Shown piece after piece: positions 9,347 through 17,772 of a stretch of 64,000 nt of DNA. A program made the position numbers and the translations under genes. The stretch lies in NCBI GenBank assembly GCA_036387335.1, contig DASVTZ010000126.1:18586-82585 (forward strand), given 5' to 3'. The notes under the pieces are model-generated. The model worked only from the letters and a program-made list of their open reading frames with translations, was not told where the DNA came from and made no database searches. Source of the stretch: Longimicrobium sp. Its GTDB lineage: Bacteria; Gemmatimonadota; Gemmatimonadetes; Longimicrobiales; Longimicrobiaceae. Each line of letters begins with the position of its first letter. Positions within the stretch are counted from its first letter, which is position 1.

Positions 9347-10666
9347 TCAGTAAAGTGCGACGTAGAAACCCGCCAGGCGGGCCGGCTCGGCCTGCAGCTG
9401 GGAGAAGAGGGTGCTCAACCCGTACGTGCGCGTGGCGTCGCCCTGCCGCGGGGCATCGAAGCGGGCCAACCACGCAGGCCTTCCCGTGGAGACCAGCTCC
9501 ACGCGATAAGCGCTCGGGGGTATACCGGGCCGGGTACGGATCTCCAGTGGCACTCGGATCCGGCTCCCGTCCACGACGGGAGCGCTCGGCGCGACCCACG
9601 CCTCCGTTGCGTCCACGTCCCGCCACTGCGCCCCGGCTCCGCAAAGGGGCGACCGGCTCACCCGCGTGCGGAGGGTGTCGGTCGCGGTGAACCGGGCCAG
9701 GCTTCCGGCGACGTCGAACCCCACCTCGGTCTGGACCACCGCTCGCGTAGCGGGAGGCGAAGCGTGCAGCAGAAGCCGGAGAGGACGTCCGGCCCCCGCC
9801 GGGTAGGGCGCGAACTCTCCGGGTGTCCCGACGAACCGCGTTGCGCCCACGCGGGTCCGCACCAGGGTGTCGGACAGGCTGGGAGAGACGTGCAGGTATG
9901 GCATCGCGCCCATCAGCCGCGGAAGCACGGCGGGTGCGGCCGAGCCCGGCAGGAAGGCGAAGACGTAGAGGGGGCAGCGGAGGTTGGTGCGGGGGGTGTC
10001 CGTCCAGCACCCGGCGCTGTCACTTCGCACCTGCTGGAAGCGAGCCTCGACCGCGCCGACCGCGAATACGGAACCGATTGCCCCGTTCCCCGGCGAGCCT
10101 GACCACTGCTGGGCGAGCCGGCCGAGCCGCTGGTACTGCGCGATCGCCGAGGCCCCGTCCCCGCGTCGCCCGTCGGTGACGACGAGGTGCACCGACGCCC
10201 GTCGCGAATCCGCCTCCACCGCGTCCAGCACGTCCTCGAGCTGTGTGTTGTTGTCGCCGTAGAACTCCTGCCGTACCAGCTGCGCTATGACGTCCTGGTT
10301 CGTCGGCGCCGCCACCGGCCGGAGCGCGCTGCCAAACCCGTATACCTGTAGGCGCGGGAGGGAAGCCAGCCGGCTCAACACTGACCGGAGGCTGGAACTG
10401 CCGGGTGCAACGCCGAACCCGGTGGAGAAATCCCGGTCCAGATAGCCAGCCATACTCCCCGAACGGTCCACGTACAGCCTCACGGGGAACGACTGACGCG
10501 TGATCTGCACGGTATGTTCGGGTCGCAGTGGAGATGCCACCCTGTCCATTCGGGATAGCGCCCCCTGGAGCGTGGCACAGGCCTGCTCCGCGTTCGGCTG
10601 CGGGCATGCCCCCAAGCAGGCCAAACTCGCCACGAAAAGGAGCTGGCGATTCAGAGTTGTGCTCAT
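9347..10666 (-). CDS. von Willebrand A domain lipoprotein
   Basis: 439 residues. It has a lipoprotein signal (hydrophobic stretch ending in LACLGAC). A vWA domain begins near residue 60: strand VRLYVDRSGSMAGYL contains the MIDAS DxSxS motif, followed later by the domain's helices and VHLVVTDGRRG. The C-terminal 200 residues look like beta-rich domains. It probably presents a metal-dependent ligand-binding surface in the periplasm, next to the OmpA-like stator. It is the fourth gene of a block with 3-15-base spacings. In conflict systems vWA proteins often act as adaptors; that function is inferred here. Confidence 0.82.
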   Translation of the reverse strand: MSTTLNRQLLFVASLACLGACPQPNAEQACATLQGALSRMDRVASPLRPEHTVQITRQSFPVRLYVDRSGSMAGYLDRDFSTGFGVAPGSSSLRSVLSRLASLPRLQVYGFGSALRPVAAPTNQDVIAQLVRQEFYGDNNTQLEDVLDAVEADSRRASVHLVVTDGRRGDGASAIAQYQRLGRLAQQWSGSPGNGAIGSVFAVGAVEARFQQVRSDSAGCWTDTPRTNLRCPLYVFAFLPGSAAPAVLPRLMGAMPYLHVSPSLSDTLVRTRVGATRFVGTPGEFAPYPAGAGRPLRLLLHASPPATRAVVQTEVGFDVAGSLARFTATDTLRTRVSRSPLCGAGAQWRDVDATEAWVAPSAPVVDGSRIRVPLEIRTRPGIPPSAYRVELVSTGRPAWLARFDAPRQGDATRTYGLSTLFSQLQAEPARLAGFYVALY

Positions 10667-10822
10667 CTATGCCGTAGCCCCGCGGAGCAGGGGTGTGGAG
10701 CGGGTGACGGGAGGAGTAAAGCGACTGCGGCACTCCCAAGGTAAAGATCCAAACAAATGCCGCAAGAGGGTGCTTCAACGCGCATCCGCCTTGACGCGTT
10801 CAGGTGCGGCCGCGGGGTTGCT

Positions 10823-11011
10823 TCAGCGGGGAGCCAGACTGGCGGTTGGGCCTCTGCGCATACAGCGTTCGCAGACGGTCGCAAAAATGGTGTGCCCAGC
10901 ATGGGCGATGGGTCCGCAGGTGACGTCTCGGTCGGCGGCCCGCCCGGAGCGGACGCCAGTCTCCTCCAAGCCGTCCGGCCCGGGGGCGGCGTCGACATCT
11001 GCCAGCATCAC
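10823..11011 (-). CDS. Small Cys/His protein, possible zinc ribbon
   Basis: 62 residues, starting MMLADVDAAPG. The second half has the pattern TCGPIAHAGH followed by VCERCMRRG, a Cys/His arrangement with a CxxC knuckle that could bind zinc. Its ATG overlaps the stop of the preceding membrane protein gene as ATGA, which supports translation. No homologue is recognised. About 155 bases separate it from the vWA lipoprotein gene. It may be genuine or a chance reading frame; the overlap and Cys pattern favour genuine. Confidence 0.45.
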   Translation of the reverse strand: MMLADVDAAPGPDGLEETGVRSGRAADRDVTCGPIAHAGHTIFATVCERCMRRGPTASLAPR

Positions 11012-11403
11012 GAATCACGTACCGCCGTTCGATCAGCCCGACGCCGTACACCGACTTCGTCGACCTGCCCGGGTACGTCGTCGTCGGGAGACTCTCCTTG
11101 CGGCTCCTGCGCCAATCCCCCGGGCGGTTGAGGGGAATCCGGAGATGTCGGCACCGGTTCACCGCGATGGAGGAGAGCTCCGAGCATGACTACGAAAAAC
11201 GGAGGCCGGAACTCTCCCTCGGCGGCCCTGGCGCGGAGCAGCATCGAGCAGGCACTCAAGAAAACCAGAATAAAGACAATCAGCACCGCTTCGACCTGCC
11301 CGATTCCCGCAAGCCCGTACCCCGCCCGTGCCAGAGCCGCCCATCCGATCATCACGGCCACGCATGCCAGCAGTACTGCCAAAGTCTGCTTGAGGCGAAT
11401 CAT
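11008..11403 (-). CDS. Two-helix small membrane protein
   Basis: 131 residues. The N-terminus is a membrane helix (LAVLLACVAVMIGWAALA), followed by a second (VEAVLIVFILVFLSACSML). The C-terminal 50 residues are Pro/Asp/Glu-rich and probably disordered. No family is recognised. It lies 45 bases after the large vWA protein gene and overlaps the next small gene by four bases. It is probably an accessory membrane subunit of the operon. Confidence 0.6.
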   Translation of the reverse strand: MIRLKQTLAVLLACVAVMIGWAALARAGYGLAGIGQVEAVLIVFILVFLSACSMLLRARAAEGEFRPPFFVVMLGALLHRGEPVPTSPDSPQPPGGLAQEPQGESPDDDVPGQVDEVGVRRRADRTAVRDS

Positions 11404-11448
11404 CTCACACCTCTACAGAAGGGGGACGGCCCTAGTCGCCATTCGCGC

Positions 11449-13464
11449 TCAAGGCATGAAGTAGGTGCTGGCAACGTCGAGTACCCCCTGATGAAACGAT
11501 AGTAGGATGCCGGTGCCGATAAAGGCGAGCGCCACCTGGACCAGCGCCGTGGGGCCATTCGCGTCAGGGGTAACCGCGTCCATCGAGATCATGCAGCACA
11601 GAAGCAACCACGCCCCAGTGGTGAGGATGTTCACTGCGGCAGTGGCCAGACCAAGGTGATGAGTCCATGCTTTCACCGCAATGAATCGCCGGATGTATGG
11701 CAGTTTCACCGCCATCATTTCAAGCCCGATGGCAGCCAGAAAGCAGAGTGCCGCCGCTATGAAGAAGGGCTGCAGGGGTTTCCTCGCCGTTATCGGAGCG
11801 GGAAAGCAGTCTTCTGCGCCGCAGTCGTAAAGCTCCGCATCGTCCAGCAAGAGAACGCCTACGTTTACCGCCTCTGCAGAGCTGATCCGCGTATTCACGC
11901 GAAAGCATGGCGTCCGCTGCTCCGGACAGCTTCGATCCTCCGTCCAGACGAGAGGAACCGGGAATCCTCTCACCATGAGCCGAGCTTCACGTTTGGATTG
12001 GGATTGCGAGGCAACGCCACCCCGCAGTTGCCAGACACCAGGTTTTAGAAACGAGCGAATCAACACGAAGTTGCTGGCCGGATAAGCACGGAAAGGCGCG
12101 ACAGGTATGCGGAACCGCTGGACATATTTCATGGAGTCCGTGAATACCACCGGCCACAACGTACTGCCTTCCATGATTTTGGGAGTAAAGAGATCGTCAA
12201 GGGCAAGACATCCGGTAGTCCCAACCGGGACCAGGGAGTCGTCCTTGTTTAGTACCAGGGAACCATCGGCGGTATGAGAGGCATTCCATGCCACGTACAA
12301 CCGATCACCGGACGGTACAGACCGCGGCCACCGTCCTGTTGTTGCCAGATGCGTGAGAAGCGTGCGGTGAGAGCATGAATCAGAGGCTGTTCTGACGATG
12401 AACCCGTGGCGGAACGCCGGGGAGTGCGACGTCCCCTCAAATGAATAGCGCCTCGCAGGCTGGTAGATCGCAGATATCCCCTCGATCATCCGATAGCGAT
12501 CCAGCCAATCGGCCGGCTCTTGTTGCGGGTTCGCATGATAGAATACGCATCTGTCGCCGGCTGCGCCGATCTCTCTCAGCCCTTTGAAAGCGTCGGGCAA
12601 GCCCAGCACGTGGCACGTCGAGTTGGAGAGGGGCGCGCGGAGAAATAGGTCAGCGGCCGGTTCGCGCCGACTTGGAAGCCCGGTAACATAGCCAAGTGCG
12701 GCTGGAAAGACCGCGTTCGGAGAGAAGAGGAGCAGATCGGTCACTGCCCCGCTCGAATATGGGAAATACCGGCCGGAGAATGTACGTCTCAGCAGGCTGT
12801 CGCCCCGCAGCGTGCTCAGATCCACATCCCAATAATCGTCCCTAACCACCCTTCTCGGCTGCGGCCAGTACGTGGAGTCGATCGCAAGGCGTGCATCTCC
12901 CCGAAAGCCAAGGACGTAAAGATCGACGCTCTTCTGTGCTTCACGGACGGCAGACCGGAACTCCTCTACGACAAGTTTCACCTCGTCGTCGGAAACATCC
13001 TCCGACGTCTCCTTGTTCGGCGAGAGCGATCCATCCGTAATGAGGACCACTGCGGGCCGACACGGATCATCCTGGAAGCGTTTCTGAATCGATCGTATGG
13101 CTCCGGCAAGGTCGCTGTCGTGCGTGGGGTACTTAAGGATCTCGCCTACGATCCTGTTCGCCTGGACAGGGCGTTCGCCGGTGACTTCTTCGATCCGTTC
13201 GACCTCGTTCTCCCTGGCACCAGGGAGCCGGAAGACGACGAGTCGGTCAGAGGGACGTAACGCGGAATGGAACGCTGAGAGGATCGCTGGATAGGCGTTC
13301 CGGGTGGAGGCGATCGGAGTGCTGAGAGATTGGTCGAACACAAGTGCGAGGCGGAGGGGCCCTTCCGGGCAAGGGTGCGGCTCGGCTTGCCCCGACACGG
13401 CTGACGGGGAAAAAAGCAACAGCCAGAGCGTGAACGCACCGAGGCGGGTACTTGGATCGCGCAT
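11449..13464 (-). CDS. Large secreted/membrane von Willebrand A domain protein
   Basis: 671 residues. A signal peptide (LWLLLFSPSAVSG) is followed by a vWA domain from about residue 36 with the MIDAS motif VFDQSLST and, near 140, VVLITDGSLSP. A long extracytoplasmic middle region (about 220-540) has no recognised domain. Three membrane helices close the protein (about 570-590, 608-630 and 638-660), ending FHQGVLDVASTYF. It is the first gene of the minus-strand operon and has a good promoter upstream. Its base composition is visibly less GC-rich than the lower half of the operon. It probably senses or binds a surface ligand for the motor complex. Confidence 0.82.
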   Translation of the reverse strand: MRDPSTRLGAFTLWLLLFSPSAVSGQAEPHPCPEGPLRLALVFDQSLSTPIASTRNAYPAILSAFHSALRPSDRLVVFRLPGARENEVERIEEVTGERPVQANRIVGEILKYPTHDSDLAGAIRSIQKRFQDDPCRPAVVLITDGSLSPNKETSEDVSDDEVKLVVEEFRSAVREAQKSVDLYVLGFRGDARLAIDSTYWPQPRRVVRDDYWDVDLSTLRGDSLLRRTFSGRYFPYSSGAVTDLLLFSPNAVFPAALGYVTGLPSRREPAADLFLRAPLSNSTCHVLGLPDAFKGLREIGAAGDRCVFYHANPQQEPADWLDRYRMIEGISAIYQPARRYSFEGTSHSPAFRHGFIVRTASDSCSHRTLLTHLATTGRWPRSVPSGDRLYVAWNASHTADGSLVLNKDDSLVPVGTTGCLALDDLFTPKIMEGSTLWPVVFTDSMKYVQRFRIPVAPFRAYPASNFVLIRSFLKPGVWQLRGGVASQSQSKREARLMVRGFPVPLVWTEDRSCPEQRTPCFRVNTRISSAEAVNVGVLLLDDAELYDCGAEDCFPAPITARKPLQPFFIAAALCFLAAIGLEMMAVKLPYIRRFIAVKAWTHHLGLATAAVNILTTGAWLLLCCMISMDAVTPDANGPTALVQVALAFIGTGILLSFHQGVLDVASTYFMP

Positions 13465-13523
13465 ACCAGGGAACTCGAATCAACGGACATTAATTAGGCC
13501 AGGCTTATGCAGGGCGCAGGCAT

Positions 13524-13552
13524 ATTATACGTCATTACCCGCAACCGCAACG
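13524..13552 (-). promoter_or_regulatory. Probable promoter of the ZorAB-like operon
   Basis: On the minus strand a perfect TATAAT (13524-13529) follows a TTGCGG with a spacing of 15 bases (or GTTGCG with 16). It lies about 60 bases before the start of the large vWA gene, in an AT-rich pocket of an otherwise GC-rich region. It is the only strong sigma-70-like site I see for the 13-kb operon. Confidence 0.5.
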
Positions 13553-13776
13553 AGTTTGTTTGTGGCGCAAGCCGGGTGGACGCACGGCTTGCGGCGAGAA
13601 CCAGCTCGGGGCAGCGAAAGCGGTAGGGCATGGACTACCTGGCTGTCACTGTACGAGGAGGAGCCGCTCCGGAGGATGCTGGGCTTCCCTGGCCACAGGC
13701 AGTCGGACCGGAGATCGAATCGTTCTGCGAACGCAGTCCTGTCCGTCCAAGCCTCTTGGCATTCACTCTGCTGACC

Positions 13777-14290
13777 TCACACCAGCCTTACCTCCGCCAC
13801 CAGCGCCTCCAGCGACTTCCTGGCGTCGCCAAAGAGCACGGCGATGTTTTGGGGAGATAGGAGAGGTCGTTCTCCACGCAGGAGTACCCGGCCGCCATGC
13901 TCCGCTTGAGGACGATGACGTTCTTTGCGTGGTCTGCACGTCGTTGGCGCCAATCACCAGTACCACGTCTGTGCGGGCGAGTTGCTTATTGATCTCGTCC
14001 ATCTCGAAGAGGTGGTCGTACGGCACGTTGGCTTCGGCAAGCAGCACGTTCATGTGCCCCGGCATCCGCCCGGCGACGGGGTGGATGGCATAACGAACGG
14101 TGGCGCCGCGGGCGCCCAGGGAGCGCGCCTCCTACGCCGCGGCGGCCCGCACGTCGTACGCGGAGACCTGCGCGCCCAGCATCCGCGCGGGGGCGATCGC
14201 CTGCAGCCCCGCGACGCCCACGCCCAGCACCAGCACTTCGCCGGCCGCACCGCCCCCGCGGCCGTGGTGAGGAGAGGGAAGAAGGCGGGA
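13777..14290 (-). pseudogene. Decayed pntA'-pntB' chimera (NAD(P) transhydrogenase remnant)
   Basis: Read on the minus strand, a PntA segment (FPLLTTAAGAVRPA, then after a frameshift VLVLGVGVAGLQAIAPARML and GAQVSAYDVR) runs through an in-frame TAG into EARSLGAR, and at that point joins, still in frame, a PntB C-terminal segment ([37 protein letters not shown]). Further frameshifts follow, yet [16 protein letters not shown] and the terminal [19 protein letters not shown] remain readable. A deletion has thus fused the middle of pntA to the end of pntB, removing the PntA membrane part and most of PntB. It cannot make a transhydrogenase. Confidence 0.85.
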
Positions 14291-14406
14291 GGCGCCTCCG
14301 CTGCTAGTGGCCGCAGCGCACGTGGACATACCGGCACGGGCGCTGCAGCTCCATCGCGGGATAATGGGGGCGGCGCACATCTCACCCAGCGCGTACGAGG
14401 CACCAG

Positions 14407-14800
14407 ATGCCGGAGGATCGTGGTCGCCCGGATGACTTCGTCGTCACCCACACGCCGGTCGCGTACGGCTGGGGCGGAATGATCGTGCGGGACGGCGTGG
14501 GCGAGCCGATGCCAGACGAGATGGCGCTGGAGTTCGCGCTGCCGGAGTGGGCGGAGAACGTGCCCGACACCGGCCTGGTGGTCGACCTCTGCTTCACGGC
14601 CCTTCGCTACGACCTGGGTCAGCCTTCGAGTGGTCGCGCTCGAGACGCTGGCGCGGATAGCGGCGCGCCCGGAGCCGCTACCACGCGCTGACGAGGTTCG
14701 GCGCGAGATCCAGCGCGCGCTCAATGGCGACGATCCACACGTGCAATCGGCGGCGCGGGCAACGTTCGAGGCTGTCGTGCCTCACGAGGACAAAGGGTAG
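14407..14800 (+). pseudogene. Frameshifted unknown gene
   Basis: A plus-strand frame starts MPEDRGRPDDF and reads well to RYDLGQ, then deteriorates into Gly/Ala/Arg. Shifting one base near 14628 restores a convincing continuation, VVALETLARIAARPEPLP, that ends in PHEDKG and a TAG at 14800. The combined product would be about 130 residues, acidic, and of no recognised family. A single indel appears to have broken it; a sequencing error is the alternative. It lies in the same scarred region as the transhydrogenase remnant. Confidence 0.5.
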
Positions 14801-14944
14801 GCGGGTGTATGACCGCGGCTTGCGGATGTGAAGCGTCGCGGCGCCGCGCCAAGTCCTACAGGTTCTCCGCCTCCCTGCCCCGAACGTTTCCCGAGGTAGC
14901 GAGCCGCCGGATCCCCCGGCCGCGCGGTGAACGGGGAGCGCGCA

Positions 14945-14981
14945 CATAGCCCGTCATCTGCCTCGCAAATGACGGGCTATG
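14945..14981. terminator. Perfect 13-bp hairpin
   Basis: CATAGCCCGTCAT (14945-14957) and ATGACGGGCTATG (14969-14981) form a perfect stem around an 11-base loop. It lies below the end of the minus-strand gene that stops at 15060 and above the frameshifted plus-strand gene. It probably ends transcription in that gap, although no strong T-run follows on either strand. Nothing else is recognised between 14801 and 15059. Confidence 0.5.
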
Positions 14982-15059
14982 CGCAAAGGTTTGTTATCAG
15001 GGGGCAACAGTAACGGGCACGGCCCGGCTGGATCGTGGGACACCTTCACACTCCCGGCC

Positions 15060-15620
15060 CTACAACGAGAACGCGGGCAAGCGCCTCACCACGCGCCAGG
15101 TTCCATCTTCCTGTTCTCTAACCAGAGCCCAGTAGCCAAAGCCCACCGGGTGCGCAGCGTCCTCGTCAGCCTGGCGCGAGGGCGGTGAGCGGCGCATGTC
15201 CAGTATCGCCACCCGAACCCAGTAAGGCCCCTCGGCCGGAGGCGGGCTGCCTTCCGGTCGCTCGGCGATCTCGCCAAGGCCGACGAAAACGGCGTTCGTG
15301 GCTTCCGCGCAGCCGTAAACTCTCGGCGAAACCGAGCAGGTACCGTCGATCAACTTCTTCTCGCGCAGCTGAGCGACCAACGCTGGCCCGTGTGTCGCCT
15401 CATTTGCTTGCCGCGGCTCTGGAGTGATGGGCGACTCGTCGGGCACGGATGCCCCGCAATGAGGCATGCAGCCCACGCCGGAGCGGGTTTCCGAAAGCAC
15501 GATACGCGCATCGGCGTACTCTGCCCGAACGCCCTGGAGCAGAAGCGCGTAAACGGAAGCGCTGTCCACCGGAGGAGGACCCCCGGCCAGCTGGAGCACC
15601 GCAAACAACGTCGTGATCAT
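15060..15620 (-). CDS. Secreted protein of unknown function
   Basis: 186 residues. A short signal-like N-terminus (MITTLFAVLQLAGG) is followed by a mature part with four Cys (GVGCMPHCG, GTCSVS, YGCAEA) likely to form disulphides. The C-terminal half has regular beta-like sequence (GPYWVRVAILDM, GYWALVREQEDGTWRVVR). No family is recognised. The conserved-looking Trp/Gly pattern and consistent codon use suggest a real gene. It stands alone, with a frameshifted gene upstream and a hairpin downstream. Confidence 0.65.
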   Translation of the reverse strand: MITTLFAVLQLAGGPPPVDSASVYALLLQGVRAEYADARIVLSETRSGVGCMPHCGASVPDESPITPEPRQANEATHGPALVAQLREKKLIDGTCSVSPRVYGCAEATNAVFVGLGEIAERPEGSPPPAEGPYWVRVAILDMRRSPPSRQADEDAAHPVGFGYWALVREQEDGTWRVVRRLPAFSL

Positions 15621-15633
15621 CGTAGTTCCGTCA

Positions 15634-16133
15634 TCAACTGGCGCAGGCCTTTGCGGTTTCGTTCATCGTCATCCCCATGGGGGTCATCTGGTTGTGCTGG
15701 CAGTATCGAGACCCGCTCCCGTCCAGGTTGGGCATCCCGTGCAGTGCCTCATGCGCGATGGTCTTCGGCCCGATGGAGCCGGACCAGAGCCACATGGTGG
15801 GACCGGATCCGCACCCCCATACTCGAAGTAGGAGTGCCCGTTCAGGGTGGCTTCCTGACCGGCCTCGTTCACCACATACAGCCGGGTTGTCCAAACGCGA
15901 AGTCCGCGGCTGATCATCCGTTTAGCATTGGCCCGGATCTGACCGCAGAACCCGTCGCCCCGAATCAGTTCGATCGCCTGCTGCGCGTTAGCGAGCTCGG
16001 CCCTCCAGCATCTGTGCCGGTCGCGCCGGGTGGTGGCGCAATCTGCCGGTTTTGATGGTGGCGCTTCGTGGCGGGTGGGGTATGTGCCGGCTAGATTGGG
16101 GCCACTTCGCCTGCACTCTCCCCAGCTTCCCAC
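15634..16133 (-). pseudogene. Frameshifted HExxH metalloprotease-like fragment
   Basis: Two overlapping minus-strand frames make one sensible protein if a shift is allowed near 15800-15830. The first carries AQQAIELIRGDGFCGQI and LNGHSYFEYGG; the second carries PTMWLWSGSIGPKTIAHEALHGM and ends NETAKACAS. IAHEALHGM is a zincin-type HExxH. The N-terminus is unclear, and the segment near 16060 looks degraded. The whole resembles the C-terminal module of a larger secreted or toxin protein, now broken. The alternative is a sequencing indel in an intact small secreted protein. Confidence 0.5.
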
Positions 16134-16147
16134 AAGGACGGCACACC

Positions 16148-16456
16148 ATGAAGCGCCTGTACACCTTCACCACCGCATGCGCCCTCGGAATGGCGCTCTC
16201 TGGATGTGTTCAGTCTCCCACCGCCGCAAACAGTGACGGACATACATTCGGGAGTGGAAACGCAACGGAAGCGAGATTCAGCCTCGGCGAGGCCGCCGGT
16301 GGAGGCACATTCGGTTCCGGGCACCGGGGTACAACGGGAGAGGCTCCCTCAGATACCTCCAGCGCGGCAACCGTCAACTCGACGGGCGGACAGACGACGG
16401 TCGATTCGGCGGCAGTCACGGAACGCGGCGGCTACACAATCGGGTCCGGCAACTGA
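16148..16456 (+). CDS. Small lipoprotein with repeated F/I-GSG motif
   Basis: 102 residues. A signal peptide ends in a lipobox (MALSGC, Cys about residue 21). The mature part is Gly/Ser/Thr-rich, with three spaced copies of a short motif: HTFGSGN, GTFGSGH and, at the extreme C-terminus, YTIGSGN. No domain is recognised. The ATG at 16148 follows a purine-rich AAGGACGG. It is convergent with the TPR gene six bases beyond its stop. It resembles lineage-specific secreted peptides; the terminal repeat could be a processing or sorting tag, which is speculation. Confidence 0.7.
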   Translation: MKRLYTFTTACALGMALSGCVQSPTAANSDGHTFGSGNATEARFSLGEAAGGGTFGSGHRGTTGEAPSDTSSAATVNSTGGQTTVDSAAVTERGGYTIGSGN

Positions 16457-16462
16457 CCAGGA

Positions 16463-17752
16463 TCAGCTGGATTCGATGTCCTTCCATTTCCGGAGCCGTG
16501 CAGCCAACCGCCGAGTCAACCCACGGACGAGCTCCGGCTCCGGGACCAGTTCCTCCCGCGGAGAGGGCTCTCGAAGTGCGATCCGCGCGAGCAGCACCAC
16601 CGAGTCACTCAGTACCAGAGCGTGTTCGCGCCGCTGCGCAGCTTCACGTGCAGCGTTCGCGTAGCGCTCTGCCTTGCTCCAGTCGCGAAATGCTCTCGCC
16701 GCTTCCGCCAGGTGGATGAAGGCGGCGGGAGCGAACTCGTCGTGCAAGCCGGCCAGCCGTAGCACGCGCCCTTCGACTTCCTCGAAGCGCGCCACCTGCC
16801 CGGCACCAGCGGCTGCTCTGGCGAGTGTCGCCAGCATGACCGTTTCGACGGCGGGGCGCGGAGTGCCTGTCGTCGCCAGATCGAGCAGCGGCAGCGCGGC
16901 GGAGTAATGATGAAGCCGCACGAGGAGCCACGCCCAGTCGTGCGCCAGCGCAGGGAGCGCCGGGTGCCGCAAAGGGTACAGTCGAATCGCCTGGCGAAGA
17001 TGTGCAGCGGCCTCCGGAATGGTGCCGATCTCCGCCGCGATCGTGAGAAGATCGTGGTAGGCCTCGGCCGCCTGACGCCGCCGGCCGGTCCTCTCGGCCC
17101 GGCGAGCTGCACGCTGGAAAACGACGCGGGCTTCACGGTGGCGTCCGAGCTCCGTCAGGAGTGCGCCGTAGCCCAACAGCGCACGAATGGCTTCGACCCG
17201 ATTGTGAGCGCGCACGGAGAGCCGGAAGGCGCGGACGTACCAGGCTGCTGATCGTTCGTTGAGCGCGGCGCGCCGGCAGGTCCGGCCCGCCACGTTCGCA
17301 CGCGACGCGTCTTCCTCGTCTGCATGGGCGGCGGCCTCGGCGAAGTGCACCGCGGTTTCCGTGATCCCGCGCCCCTCCGCCCAATTGTGGACGGCGTGGC
17401 ACGCCTCAGCCAGTTGTGCTCCATTGAGCACGTCCGCCGCTCGCGCGAGCAGCGCAAACGTGCCAAACGCGTCTGCAAGCTCCGGGGCCTCGATCGCTGC
17501 GTAGGCCAACCGCTCGCGGACCTCGCGCGTGGGCTCCTGGGACAGGCCGCCTCGCCGGTCCGGGGGAGTGTCCACCCACGTCCATACCGCGCGCAAGGCG
17601 CGCCAGAGCGTGAGCCCCAGCGCGCCATCGACGTCATCGAGCACGGGCCAGCCCTCTGGCCGGCCGCGCGCGTCCATCCGCCACCCCGGCGCGGGCGGGA
17701 CGATGTGCGGGCGTGCTGCTCTCTGGGGCGGCGCCTCCCGGTCTCCGGCCAT
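16463..17752 (-). CDS. TPR-repeat protein
   Basis: 429 residues, almost all helical. Repeated Ala-rich pairs such as VFQRAARRAERTGRRRQAAEAYH and YANAAREAAQRREHALVL have TPR spacing from about residue 100 to 400. There is no signal peptide or membrane helix, so it is probably cytoplasmic. The N-terminal 40 residues are Pro/Arg-rich. TPR proteins of this size often regulate or scaffold. It faces the small lipoprotein gene and follows a poorly defined small gene at 17773. No catalytic motif is visible. Confidence 0.7.
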   Translation of the reverse strand: MAGDREAPPQRAARPHIVPPAPGWRMDARGRPEGWPVLDDVDGALGLTLWRALRAVWTWVDTPPDRRGGLSQEPTREVRERLAYAAIEAPELADAFGTFALLARAADVLNGAQLAEACHAVHNWAEGRGITETAVHFAEAAAHADEEDASRANVAGRTCRRAALNERSAAWYVRAFRLSVRAHNRVEAIRALLGYGALLTELGRHREARVVFQRAARRAERTGRRRQAAEAYHDLLTIAAEIGTIPEAAAHLRQAIRLYPLRHPALPALAHDWAWLLVRLHHYSAALPLLDLATTGTPRPAVETVMLATLARAAAGAGQVARFEEVEGRVLRLAGLHDEFAPAAFIHLAEAARAFRDWSKAERYANAAREAAQRREHALVLSDSVVLLARIALREPSPREELVPEPELVRGLTRRLAARLRKWKDIESS

Positions 17753-17772
17753 TCGCGCCCTCGCGTATCCGA

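Noticed and set aside
10663..10998. 111-codon frame whose stop overlaps the vWA lipoprotein start
   Set aside because: The overlap is attractive, but the residue composition is Pro/Ala/Ser/Arg without pattern, and it conflicts with the better Cys/His frame.
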